Made by a program: the position numbers and the translations under genes. Below the pieces are notes generated by a model that was not told the DNA's origin, ran no database searches, and saw only the letters and a list, made by a program, of their open reading frames with translations. Positions 42,828 to 51,044 of a DNA stretch of 64,000 bases are shown here, in pieces (the first letter of the stretch is position 1; each line of letters starts with the position of its first letter). The DNA is from Paenibacillus sp. JNUCC32. Its GTDB lineage: Bacteria > Bacillota > Bacilli > Paenibacillales > Paenibacillaceae. The stretch lies in the NCBI RefSeq assembly GCF_014863545.1, contig NZ_CP062260.1:4915501-4979500 (forward strand), read 5' to 3'.

Positions 42828-43049
42828 TCATCTTGTATTCGTTCTTCGCTGTTGGCCGGATGCCCGGGACGATCCTGACGTCTTGACCGTTCCGGAGGCC
42901 GTATTCTCGAAACGCTTGCGCTCCGTTCGTTCCATCTGAACGATTTGACCCTCATGCACTACGATTTGCAGCGAACCGAATTCCATGTCGTTCAGCAGGC
43001 TTGCTATGCGCTCGAGCCACATTTCATCCACTTTTAATGGTTTAGCCAT
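42828..43049 (-). CDS. YezD family protein (DUF2292)
   Basis: A 73-residue protein. The core KVDEMWLERIASLLNDMEFGSLQIVVHEGQIVQMERTERKRFE is the DUF2292/YezD family, small proteins repeatedly found with sulfur-assimilation genes. The C-terminal 20 residues are basic and low-complexity. It lies 145 bp downstream of cysW in the same direction, consistent with a role in the sulfate uptake unit; the molecular function is unknown. Confidence 0.85.
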   Translation of the reverse strand: MAKPLKVDEMWLERIASLLNDMEFGSLQIVVHEGQIVQMERTERKRFENTASGTVKTSGSSRASGQQRRTNTR

Positions 43050-43194
43050 GGATACGCCTCCTCACCGGGCAAAGCCCTCATTTATTCACTCATCTTCATC
43101 AGCCGAAGACACATTCACAATGTAAACGATCATTATTCATTCTTTTCCAACCAATATAGTATGAATTAACCTTAGCATGGGGTGGAAACGACTG

Positions 43195-44061
43195 TCAATG
43201 GGCATTTTTTCGCGTAAACCAATTTTTAAGCAGCAGCGTAATCACGGCTAACAACAGCAATAAGGAGGCCACCGCGAACGATGCCGAAAACTGATACTCA
43301 TTGTACAAAATCTCGACATGAAGGGGCAGCGTATTGGTCTCTCCGCGGATATGGCCGGATACGACGGACACGGCCCCAAACTCGCCCATGGCCCTGGCAT
43401 TGCACAGAATGATGCCGTACAGCAGCCCCCATTTGATATTGGGCAGGGTGACCCGCCAGAAGATTTGCCAGCCCTTGGCGCCGAGCGTTACAGCCGCCTC
43501 CTCTTCCTTCGTCCCTTGGTCCTCCATCAGCGGGATCAACTCCTTGGCCACAAAAGGAAACGTAACGAATAACGTAGCCAGAACGATGCCGGGCACGGCA
43601 AATATGATCTTGATATCATGGCTTTCGAGCCAAGGGCCAAACCAACCCTGACGGCCGAAAATAAGCACGAAGACGAGGCCTCCGATAACCGGCGATACCG
43701 CGAACGGTAAATCCAGCAGCGTAATCAGCAGATTTTTGCCTTTAAAGCGGAACTTCGTTATGGTCCAAGCCGCGATGACGCCGAATATCGAATTCAGCGG
43801 TACCGCAATCGCCGCCACCAGTAAGGTCAACCGCAGCGCGGACAAGGCATCGGGATCGGACAAGGCCGCGATATAAACCTCCCATCCCTTCTTCAGCGCT
43901 TCGGACAGCACCGTAACGAGCGGCAGCACAATAAGCCACAGAAGCACAAGGCCAGCCAAACTAATGAAGGTCCATTTCACCCAGGTTTTCTCCGCTGCAG
44001 CCGGAGAGGGCGATGTGCCTCGTTTCCCTGCCGGGACGGCAGCGGGTACGGTTCCAGCCAT
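43195..44061 (-). CDS. cysW: Sulfate ABC transporter permease CysW
   Basis: A 288-residue inner-membrane permease with six helices. The ABC permease EAA-type loop is visible as [31 protein letters not shown], and [35 protein letters not shown] is specific to CysW. Together with CysT it forms the channel for sulfate/thiosulfate uptake. GGAGGGGGAAC precedes ATG at 44061, 14 bp after the cysT stop. Confidence 0.93.
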   Translation of the reverse strand: MAGTVPAAVPAGKRGTSPSPAAAEKTWVKWTFISLAGLVLLWLIVLPLVTVLSEALKKGWEVYIAALSDPDALSALRLTLLVAAIAVPLNSIFGVIAAWTITKFRFKGKNLLITLLDLPFAVSPVIGGLVFVLIFGRQGWFGPWLESHDIKIIFAVPGIVLATLFVTFPFVAKELIPLMEDQGTKEEEAAVTLGAKGWQIFWRVTLPNIKWGLLYGIILCNARAMGEFGAVSVVSGHIRGETNTLPLHVEILYNEYQFSASFAVASLLLLLAVITLLLKNWFTRKNAH

Positions 44062-44075
44062 ATAGTTCCCCCTCC

Positions 44076-44924
44076 CTAGCGTGCGGTTTTCCGCGTCCAG
44101 TGTTGTAAAATATTGATTCCGAGCAGCAGCGCGAAAGAGATGAGCAGCAGAATCAAGGCAACCGCCGTAGCGCCGGCATAATCAAACTGCTCCAGCTTCG
44201 TCATGATCAACAGCGGCGCAATCTCCGTCTTCATCGGCATATTTCCCGATATGAAGACGACGGAGCCGTATTCTCCGATCCCCCGGGCAAAAGCGAGCGC
44301 AAACCCGGTCAGCAGCGGCGGAATCAGAGTCGGCAGAATGATGGTGCGGAACGTGCGCCACCGGCCTGCCCCTAGCGTGGCTGCCGCCTCTTCCGTGTCC
44401 CGCTCCGCGTCCTCCAGCACAGGCTGTACCGTCCGCACGACGAACGGTATGCCGATGAACATCAGGGCCAGCGTGATGCCCAAGGAAGAGAACGCCGCCT
44501 TGATGCCGAGCGGCTCCAGCAGCGATCCGATCCATCCATTCGCGGAATAGATCGCGGTTAATGCCACCCCCGCCACGGCCGTTGGCAGGGCGAAGGGCAG
44601 GTCGATCAGGGCATCCCACCATTTTTTGCCCGGAAAATCATACCGCACCAGCACCCAGGCCAGCAGCAGCCCCAGTATCGTATCCGCTAATGCGGCCAGC
44701 GCCGCCGTCGTCAGACTGACCCTGTAGGATGCCAGCACCCTCGGATCGGTTGCAACCGACCAGAACTTCTCCCAGGTCAATCCGGTTTGATTAAGAAGCA
44801 GCGCCGATAGCGGCACGAGCACAACCAAACTCATATAAAGGACAGTCAGTCCCATGCCGACTCCAAAACCCGGGAGCACCCTGCGATGATTTCTGCCTTG
44901 CTTCCGTACGGGGAGTACCGTCAT
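44076..44924 (-). CDS. cysT: Sulfate ABC transporter permease CysT
   Basis: A 282-residue permease with six helices. The EAA loop is [32 protein letters not shown], and [28 protein letters not shown] marks CysT (CysU). ATG at 44922-44924 is 9 bp from AAAGGA; the upstream in-frame GTG at 44930 is too close. It lies 38 bp after sbp in the operon. Confidence 0.93.
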   Translation of the reverse strand: MTVLPVRKQGRNHRRVLPGFGVGMGLTVLYMSLVVLVPLSALLLNQTGLTWEKFWSVATDPRVLASYRVSLTTAALAALADTILGLLLAWVLVRYDFPGKKWWDALIDLPFALPTAVAGVALTAIYSANGWIGSLLEPLGIKAAFSSLGITLALMFIGIPFVVRTVQPVLEDAERDTEEAAATLGAGRWRTFRTIILPTLIPPLLTGFALAFARGIGEYGSVVFISGNMPMKTEIAPLLIMTKLEQFDYAGATAVALILLLISFALLLGINILQHWTRKTAR

Positions 44925-44962
44925 ATCCACTCATCCTTTCCTGCCTTCGGCGGTTATGCCGA

Positions 44963-46039
44963 TCAGCTGCCTGGCACGTAAATCTGATTAAAGATGCCGC
45001 CGTCATTAAAATGCTTGGTTTGCGTCTCTTCCCATGTTCCAAACACGTCCTTGAGCGTAAACAATTCGATGGCCGGGAATTTCTCCTTGTATTTGTCGGC
45101 TACGCTGGCAAGCGTCGGACGGTAGTAGTTCTCCGCCGCAATCGTCTGCCCCTCTTCGCTGTACAGGTATTCCAGATAGGCTTCGGCCACCTCCCGGGTG
45201 CCGCGCTTGTCAACGTTCTTATCCACGACGGCAACCGGCGGTTCTGCCAAAATGCTGACGGACGGGTTCACGATTTCGAATTTATCCGGTCCCAGCTCGT
45301 TAATCGAGAGATAGGCTTCATTCTCCCAAGCCAGCAGCACGTCCCCGATTCCGCGTTCCACAAAGGTGGTTGTCGCTCCCCGTGCGCCGCTGTCCAGCAC
45401 CGGCACATGGGTGAACAGCTCTTTCACGAATTCCTGTGCTTTCGCTTCGTCGTTGTTGTTAACCTTGAGTGCATAACCCCATGCCGCCAGGTAGTTCCAC
45501 CGTGCACCGCCGGAGGTCTGCGGGTTCGGCGTGATGACCTCCACGCCCTCCTTAATCAGATCCGGCCAATCCTGGATGCCTTTCGGGTTTCCTTTGCGGA
45601 CGAGGAAAACGATGGTCGAGGTGTAAGGCGCGCTGTTATGCTCAAACTTGCTCTCCCAGCCTTCATTGATCAATCCGGCCTGACGGATCGCATCGATATC
45701 GTATCCGAGGGCCAGTGTCACCACATCCGCCTCCAAACCGTCGATAACCGAACGGCTTTGCTTGCCCGAACCTCCGTGCGATTGCTTAAACGTCACCTTC
45801 TGGCCTTGTTCCTTCTCCCAATGCGCCGCGAATGCCTTGTTGTACTGATCGTATAACTCCCGGGTCGGATCGTAAGAAACATTAAGCAGTTCCACGCTCG
45901 GCTTGCTTGAACCCGAAGCAGGCGTTGCTTCGCCGGCGGTTGCGGCCGTTTCTGTTTTCTGTGAGCCGCAAGCCGTCAGCGCCGCCGTCAGCATGACTGT
46001 TAATCCGATGAGAACCCCTTGCTTCAACACCTTTTTCAT
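44963..46039 (-). CDS. sbp: Sulfate-binding lipoprotein of ABC transporter
   Basis: A 358-residue substrate-binding protein. The signal sequence [20 protein letters not shown] ends in the lipobox LTAC-G, so it is a membrane-anchored lipoprotein. The mature domain has the sulfate-family blocks [51 protein letters not shown] and [19 protein letters not shown]. It delivers sulfate (or thiosulfate) to CysT/CysW. No cysA ATPase gene lies in the cluster. ATG at 46037-46039 is 8 bp from GGGGGAG; GTG at 46048 overlaps the ribosome site. A long leader precedes it. Confidence 0.93.
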   Translation of the reverse strand: MKKVLKQGVLIGLTVMLTAALTACGSQKTETAATAGEATPASGSSKPSVELLNVSYDPTRELYDQYNKAFAAHWEKEQGQKVTFKQSHGGSGKQSRSVIDGLEADVVTLALGYDIDAIRQAGLINEGWESKFEHNSAPYTSTIVFLVRKGNPKGIQDWPDLIKEGVEVITPNPQTSGGARWNYLAAWGYALKVNNNDEAKAQEFVKELFTHVPVLDSGARGATTTFVERGIGDVLLAWENEAYLSINELGPDKFEIVNPSVSILAEPPVAVVDKNVDKRGTREVAEAYLEYLYSEEGQTIAAENYYRPTLASVADKYKEKFPAIELFTLKDVFGTWEETQTKHFNDGGIFNQIYVPGS

Positions 46040-46091
46040 ATGGATCACTCCCCCTATTCTTCTCTACTAAACAGGCCCCATGGCAAAAAAA

Positions 46092-46219
46092 GACGGAGGA
46101 AGGCTCATCGGAACAGAGTCAAGCCGGTTTGCAACCGTGCCTGCCCTTGTTCTTCGAGCGTTCCTCCGTCGATACGGTGAGAACAATATATTATAATTCC
46201 TACCTGTTTAGTATGTTAT
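46092..46219 (-). promoter_or_regulatory. Leader RNA of the sulfate operon with intrinsic terminator
   Basis: Between the predicted transcription start (about 46219) and sbp, GACGGAGGAA (46092-46101) pairs perfectly with TTCCTCCGTC (46161-46170). Inner stems are GCTC/GAGC, GAACA/TGTTC and CGGTT/AACCG, and seven T follow the hairpin on the minus strand. This terminator lies about 50 bp before the start codon, as in transcription-attenuation leaders. It does not match the S-box consensus I know. Confidence 0.65.
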
Positions 46220-46225
46220 GTTGCT

Positions 46226-46254
46226 ATTGTAATAAGTCCCCCTTCTGCTGTCAA
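46226..46254 (-). promoter_or_regulatory. Sigma-A promoter of the sulfate operon
   Basis: TTGACA (46249-46254) and TACAAT (46226-46231) are separated by 17 bp on the minus strand, a near-consensus promoter. AT-rich sequence with ATACTAAA and TAGGAATT follows just downstream and could hold a CymR-type operator. Confidence 0.8.
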
Positions 46255-46399
46255 ACCTTTTTTTCAAAAAATTTCAAGTTTAGGACCATTCGGACCATAG
46301 AACCATTTTTGGTACAACAAACGCGGTCACGGCGCGGATTTCCATTTACTGATGGTTGTATGAACCCGTTTCCAACCTTATAATTCTACCCCAAAGGAG

Positions 46400-47059
46400 T
46401 TGATCACGATAAGAAAGCCAATACGGAAAATCATATCTGCTTTTTTCCTTAGTGTTCTTCTGATCCTGCCGACATTCGCCCAAACGACGGAGGCCGCTCC
46501 GCTGTTAAAGCCCGGCAGTGAAAACGGGGATGTCTGGGACCTTCAATATCGCCTGAAAACGCTGGACTTCTACACGCAGCCGCTGGATGGCAAATATGGC
46601 GCAAACACGAAAGCAGCCGTTAGCCGTTTTCAAAAAGAATACGGCGTGCCAGCCGATGGAATTACCGGTGCGCAAACCTGGAGACAGCTGAAAAAATATA
46701 CGTTGAATCAATCCGAAATGGACGTCATGGCCAAAGTCATTTACAGCGAAGCCCGCGGTGAGCCGTACAAAGGGCAGGTTGCGGTCGGGGCCGTTGTCAT
46801 GAACCGCATTCAATCCAGCGAATTTCCGAATGACATTCGGGGCGTCGTCTTTCAAAAAGGGGCTTTTACGGCCGTGGATGACGGACAATACTGGCTGACG
46901 CCGAACCGTTCCGCCTATCTTGCCGCATTGGATGCCGTTCGCGGCTGGGATCCGACTTACGAATCCCTGTATTATTTCAATCCTAAAACCGCGACCAGCG
47001 ACTGGATCTGGTCCAGGCCGCAAGTGCTGCAGATCGGCAATCATATTTTTGCTCATTAA
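46400..47059 (+). CDS. SleB-like cell wall (spore cortex) hydrolase with peptidoglycan-binding domain
   Basis: A secreted protein of about 216-219 residues. A signal peptide (RKPIRKIISAFFLSVLLIL, cleavage near TTEA-AP) is followed by a PG_binding_1 domain (GDVWDLQYRLKTLDFYTQPLDGKYGANTKAAVSRFQKEYG, about 42-85) and a Hydrolase_2 domain (VMAKVIYSEARGEPYKGQVAVGAVVMNRI, catalytic Glu in SEARGE, through YYFNP). SleB enzymes are lytic transglycosylases of spore cortex. The start is odd: TTG at 46400 touches the AAAGGAG ribosome site, while the expected position (46409) reads ATA, not ATG. Confidence 0.88.
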   Translation: MITIRKPIRKIISAFFLSVLLILPTFAQTTEAAPLLKPGSENGDVWDLQYRLKTLDFYTQPLDGKYGANTKAAVSRFQKEYGVPADGITGAQTWRQLKKYTLNQSEMDVMAKVIYSEARGEPYKGQVAVGAVVMNRIQSSEFPNDIRGVVFQKGAFTAVDDGQYWLTPNRSAYLAALDAVRGWDPTYESLYYFNPKTATSDWIWSRPQVLQIGNHIFAH

Positions 47060-47156
47060 GGATTCATTCAGTTAATCTTTCATTAGCTGAAACACACGAA
47101 GACAGAATTTTCGACGCCTTGTTCCTTGTCCGTCGCTGCGGGCAAGGAGAGACGCA

Positions 47157-47206
47157 TAAAAGAAGCAGCTTGATTCCCTTCCCGGGTCTTCAAGCTGCTT
47201 CTTCTT
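47157..47206. terminator. Bidirectional terminator between convergent genes
   Basis: AGAAGCAGCTTGA (47161-47173) pairs with TCAAGCTGCTTCT (47190-47202), a 13-bp stem with A- and T-rich flanks. Confidence 0.85.
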
Positions 47207-47215
47207 TCATATAAG

Positions 47216-48289
47216 TTAACGTTTGTTTGCTTTGGCCTTCTCCACGGGACAAATGCACACCGGGCGCGTGACTTCCAACGTATAGCCCGTAGAGACCAGA
47301 TTCCCCGTATCCGGGTCGATCCGGAAGCTTGCGATCAATCCGTTATCCTGATTCGCCGTAAGCAGGAAGCCATCCGGCAGTATATTGAAGTGGCGCGGCG
47401 TTTTGCCGCCGGAAGACACCCAGTTGACGGCACGGAGCGTACCGGCTTCCTGGTCGATTACATATTGGACGATGCTGTCATGGCCCCGATTTGAGGCATA
47501 CAGGTAACGGCCGCAAGGAGATACCAGCAGATGGGCCGATGTATTGCTATCCATCACGACGTCCTCCGGCAAGGTCGAGATATGCTGCAATATTTTCAGA
47601 TCCCCGAACGTTGCGTCGTTCGCGTATGCCGTTACCGTGCTGTTCAGCTCGTTCGTGCCGTATACCCACTTGCCAGACGGATGAAATGCCACATGCCTCG
47701 GGCCGGATCCTGGCGGCAGGCTGATCTCGCGGTGGGTCACCAGCTTTCCGTCTTCCAGCCGGTACACAATCACGTCATCCATCCCCAGGTCACTGACCAG
47801 GATATACTTGTTGACCGGGTCTTGGAATATCGAATGGGGATGCGCCTCAGATTGACGGTCATCGCGAAGGCCGCGTCCGCTGTGCTTGATCTTGGAGGCC
47901 AGCTCGCCGACCCGTCCGTCCTGCTCCAATGCCAGCACCGAAATTTGTCCATCGCCGTACCCTGTCGTAAGCAGATGCTTCCCGTCCGTTGTGCGGGATA
48001 CATGACACGCGCCGGACGAGCAGGTAGACTGAACATTCAGCAGCGTCAATTCGCCGGTGACCAGATTGGCCGAATAAGCCGACACGTCGCTTTCGCCCTT
48101 CTCGCTCGCTGCATACAATACGGAAATCGAGTCATCGAAATCCAGATAGGTCGGGTTCTCGATGCCTGCCGTACCGCCTAACAGGCGCAGCTCCCCGGTA
48201 GCCCGATCCATCGCCCCCCAATGAATGCGATTCTCTTCTTCCGAACCATAGGTTCCTATGTAAAATATCAGTTCCTGTCCTGCTGTCAT
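47216..48289 (-). CDS. Lactonase family protein (6-phosphogluconolactonase-like beta-propeller)
   Basis: A 357-residue seven-bladed propeller of the YkgB/Pgl (COG2706) family. Typical pieces are FYIGTYGSEEENRIHWGAMDRATGEL, NPTYLDFDDSISVLYAASE, AHPHSIFQDPVNKYILVSDLGMDDVIVY, GPRHVAFHPSGKWVYGTNELNSTV and TPRHFNILPDGFLLTANQDNGLI. The family hydrolyses 6-phosphogluconolactone or related lactones. ATG at 48287-48289 with AAAGGAG upstream is chosen over an in-frame start 26 codons earlier. Confidence 0.9.
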   Translation of the reverse strand: MTAGQELIFYIGTYGSEEENRIHWGAMDRATGELRLLGGTAGIENPTYLDFDDSISVLYAASEKGESDVSAYSANLVTGELTLLNVQSTCSSGACHVSRTTDGKHLLTTGYGDGQISVLALEQDGRVGELASKIKHSGRGLRDDRQSEAHPHSIFQDPVNKYILVSDLGMDDVIVYRLEDGKLVTHREISLPPGSGPRHVAFHPSGKWVYGTNELNSTVTAYANDATFGDLKILQHISTLPEDVVMDSNTSAHLLVSPCGRYLYASNRGHDSIVQYVIDQEAGTLRAVNWVSSGGKTPRHFNILPDGFLLTANQDNGLIASFRIDPDTGNLVSTGYTLEVTRPVCICPVEKAKANKR

Positions 48290-48526
48290 GTGATCCACTC
48301 CTTTGTCTGATGAATGATCCGGTGGCCCGGCCTGATTCTTACTATGTATTACCCATCGGAGCCCCATGCCTACCGCCTTTTTTTAAGTCGTTCCGGCAAG
48401 CCGTCACCGCGCTGTCTCTACCAATTACTGCACATAAAGAAATGTATTGCTACCATTGGTTTTATCATGTACGATTACCACAATTACCTCTCTATTCTAT
48501 CATTCGTTGAAGGAGATGACAGCACA

Positions 48527-49687
48527 TTGAAGAAAAAAATCAGCCTACTGGCTATCGCTTTCCTGTTCTTGTTCGCAAGCGCGGCCCAAGCCGCTCCGGC
48601 AAAGGATCAAGGGAAAATCAGGGTCTATCTCGATAACCGGGAAATTCAATTTGCGGCGGCGCCGATCATGAAGAACGGAGTCACTTTCGTTCAATTCCGC
48701 CCTTTGTTCCAAGCCCTGGATTATAAGGTCCATTGGAACGGCGCGAACAAGCAGGTGACGGGTACATATCTCGATCAGAAGCTGCAGATGACGATCGGGC
48801 AGAAGACCGCCTATGTCAATGGCGCAAAAACCACGCTGCAGATCGCTCCTTTCACTCAAGGCGGCAATACGCTGGTTCCCCTTCGTTTTGTGGCTGAAGC
48901 CACCGGACTCCCGGTAAAGTGGGATTCCAAGGCGCGTACCGTCAAGATTGACCGCGAGGGTGCGAACGCCAAAGCCGAAGACGAGGTGAAGAAGCTTTAC
49001 CATATCATTGAAGAGGCTGGAAGCGCCAAGAAACTGGACGAAGTTATGAGCGTATTCCATCCCGAATCTCCCGTTCTTGCGGAGGTTAAGCAAAACTATC
49101 AGGATCAATTCAAGAACGACAAACATGTATCCGCGGACGTATGGGATGTAGCGGTAGCCGGAACGTCGATCCACGCCTACACCAGTGTGAGCCTAGACCG
49201 CATCGGCGGGCCGTTTGCATGGGATGTTACGCTCCATTACGAGAATCTCCTGAAGAAGGATGCGTCGGGCGCATGGAAAATCTATGATTTGAACCTGTAC
49301 GAGACAGAATATTTCCTCGGAGACAAACTGCTTGAAGCTCGTCCCGTAGTGCCGGAAGCGGAGCAGAAAGCCATCGTGGAGTCTATCGACATTCAGTACA
49401 AGGGCTTCAATGAGGAGAATGGCCCGCTGCTCATGTCCGTCATTCACCCGGACTCGGTCTTCCACGAGATGTTCCAAACCAGCATTGAGGAAGGCATCTT
49501 CGATGAGGTGAATTTCAACCTCAAATCGGAGGAGCTCCGGACGGTCTTCTTCCAAGGAGAAGACGCCGTCGTTTATGCCGAAGAAAGCGATGATGCGGAC
49601 GGCGAAACGATCTATTCGACGTCGCTCTATTGGCTCAAGAGAACCGAAGGCAAATGGCTGATCTATGACGTGCTGGAGCTTGAATAG
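48527..49687 (+). CDS. Secreted stalk-domain protein with NTF2-like C-terminal region
   Basis: A 386-residue exported protein. The signal peptide (KKKISLLAIAFLFLFASAAQ, cleavage near AQA-AP) is followed by a copper-amine-oxidase-like stalk domain (about 28-140; VYLDNREIQF...FVQFRPLFQALDYKVHWNGANKQV...LVPLRFVAEATGLPVKWDSKARTVKI). Two SnoaL/NTF2-like repeats follow (about 150-260 and 275-386), each with a KLDEVMSVFHPESP- or LLMSVIHPDSVFH-type helix. It is probably a surface protein; ligand unknown. TTG at 48527 lies 10-11 bp after GAAGGAG. Confidence 0.8.
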   Translation: MKKKISLLAIAFLFLFASAAQAAPAKDQGKIRVYLDNREIQFAAAPIMKNGVTFVQFRPLFQALDYKVHWNGANKQVTGTYLDQKLQMTIGQKTAYVNGAKTTLQIAPFTQGGNTLVPLRFVAEATGLPVKWDSKARTVKIDREGANAKAEDEVKKLYHIIEEAGSAKKLDEVMSVFHPESPVLAEVKQNYQDQFKNDKHVSADVWDVAVAGTSIHAYTSVSLDRIGGPFAWDVTLHYENLLKKDASGAWKIYDLNLYETEYFLGDKLLEARPVVPEAEQKAIVESIDIQYKGFNEENGPLLMSVIHPDSVFHEMFQTSIEEGIFDEVNFNLKSEELRTVFFQGEDAVVYAEESDDADGETIYSTSLYWLKRTEGKWLIYDVLELE

Positions 49688-49718
49688 ATTGTGGATATCA
49701 TGAAAAGCTTACGTAATA

Positions 49719-49759
49719 ACCGTGAATTCCCAGCAAGGGAAATTCGCGGTTTCTTTTTT
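49719..49759 (+). terminator. Intrinsic terminator
   Basis: AACCGTGAATTCCC and GGGAAATTCGCGGTT pair with one or two mismatches, followed by a TTTCTTTTTTT tail. Confidence 0.8.
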
Positions 49760-49850
49760 TGCATCTTCTTTAATGAAATCCTCCTCCGTCTAGGTCTACT
49801 TCGCCCCAGGTGACATATATCATAATAGTAATCCATAAAGGAGGGGTTTT

Positions 49851-50237
49851 ATGGGGATTAAATTAATCAAAATCGCTGCTGTTTACTTCGTGCTCGGGGT
49901 GCTGCTCGGCATGTACATGTCGATCACCCACAGCTACGATTACGCCTCGGTTCACGCACACGTCAATCTTCTGGGCTGGGCGTCCCTGGCTCTTGCAGGC
50001 GTTATTTATGTTCTGTTCCCGGCTGCCGGGGAGTCCACTGCCGGCAAAGTGCATTTCTGGCTGCACAATATCGGTCTGCCCGTCATGATGATCGGTCTTG
50101 CCCTGCTGATGAGCGGCATCGAATCGGTAGAGCCGGTCATTGCCGTGGGAGGCGTTCTGGTAACGCTGGGCGTTCTCGCTTTCCTCTATAATGTGTTCAC
50201 CCATGTGAAGAGCTCGCAGAGTAGAAGGAAACGCTGA
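49851..50237 (+). CDS. Small heme-copper oxidase subunit I-like membrane protein
   Basis: A 128-residue four-helix membrane protein. The segment HSYDYASVHAHVNLLGWASLALAGVIYVLFP resembles the HAHxxxxGW helix of cbb3/NorB-type oxidase subunit I, with further His in VHFWLHNIGLP. It is far too short for a full subunit I (about 450 or more residues), so it is a stand-alone relative, perhaps a heme- or redox-sensing protein. GGAGG precedes ATG at 49851. It is monocistronic with a terminator at 50250. Confidence 0.7.
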   Translation: MGIKLIKIAAVYFVLGVLLGMYMSITHSYDYASVHAHVNLLGWASLALAGVIYVLFPAAGESTAGKVHFWLHNIGLPVMMIGLALLMSGIESVEPVIAVGGVLVTLGVLAFLYNVFTHVKSSQSRRKR

Positions 50238-50249
50238 CTTTTTTCCTTG

Positions 50250-50280
50250 AAAAATCGCCTATTGAGGGCGATTCTTTTTC
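50250..50280 (+). terminator. Intrinsic terminator
   Basis: AATCGCC (50253-50259) pairs with GGCGATT (50267-50273), followed by TCTTTTT. Confidence 0.7.
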
Positions 50281-50375
50281 ATGTTTCAAACTGCTCCTTA
50301 AGGGAAAGATGGGTCACAGTTACCGACTATTGGGTAAAAGTAGATACCTTTCTCTTTGAAGGAGGCAACATAGAC

Positions 50376-50786
50376 ATGGAAACGAACACGGCAATTCAAG
50401 TCCAATTCCACTGCCGCCAGTGTCAAACGGAAATCGGGGTTACGTTCACATCCGAACAGTTCACCACGGTTCACTGCCCGGAGTGCGATTACAGCTATTC
50501 ACTCATGCGACCGACCATCGGGGAAGAGATATTGCTTGATTGGGAGAAAGAAGCCGTATTCCAAAAAGTCCGCGCAGACCAAACCGAGCATGACAAAATG
50601 GAGCTGATGCTCCTCGTCATTAAGGTTGTCGAGCTGCTGACCTGGCGGGATGAAGGCAACGGCCATATCCGTGCCATCGAAACGCTTCGCCAATGGCTGA
50701 TCCTCAACGGCGTGCCCAAAGCTCTGATCGAGCTGCTGGATGCTAAAGGACCGGCAGGAAGCTCCCCTACCGAGCGCAGGGAATAG
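50376..50786 (+). CDS. Zinc-ribbon hypothetical protein, 136 residues
   Basis: An N-terminal zinc ribbon is formed by CRQCQTEIGVTF (first CxxC, about residues 13-16) and TVHCPECDYSY (second CxxC, about 34-37). The rest is helical and acidic. The fold suggests nucleic-acid or protein binding; I do not recognise the family. GGAGG lies 10 bp before ATG at 50376; an earlier in-frame ATG at 50247 lies in the preceding terminator. Confidence 0.65.
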   Translation: METNTAIQVQFHCRQCQTEIGVTFTSEQFTTVHCPECDYSYSLMRPTIGEEILLDWEKEAVFQKVRADQTEHDKMELMLLVIKVVELLTWRDEGNGHIRAIETLRQWLILNGVPKALIELLDAKGPAGSSPTERRE

Positions 50787-50824
50787 CGGCATCGACCCAT
50801 GATCCAGGATTTAAATAAATGAGA

Positions 50825-50873
50825 AAAAAGGAACCGTCCTCCGGCCTTCATGGTCGGGGGCGGTTCCTTTTTC
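50825..50873 (+). terminator. Intrinsic terminator
   Basis: AAAAGGAACCG pairs with CGGTTCCTTTT, with additional CC/GG and CCG/CGG pairs inside, followed by T. Confidence 0.8.
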
Positions 50874-51044
50874 CACCGGGATCGGCATTTATGCCATCCG
50901 CAATCCGTACTCTTGGTGGTGCAGAAGATCGAGAGATGACACGGAACCCAGCGATCTGAGAATATGGTACTTAAAACTTATGGGTAAAGTAACCTTGGCA
51001 TTCGGCGCATTGGTCATTCTGATGAGCTTTCAGCATCTCTAATC

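Noticed and set aside
46092..46219. Sulfate leader as an S-box (SAM) riboswitch.
   Set aside because: The S-box core elements (GAGGUGGAGGGACUGGCCC-like 5' part and GAUGAAACC) are not present; only general hairpins with GGCAC and GGUUGCAAACC look superficially similar.
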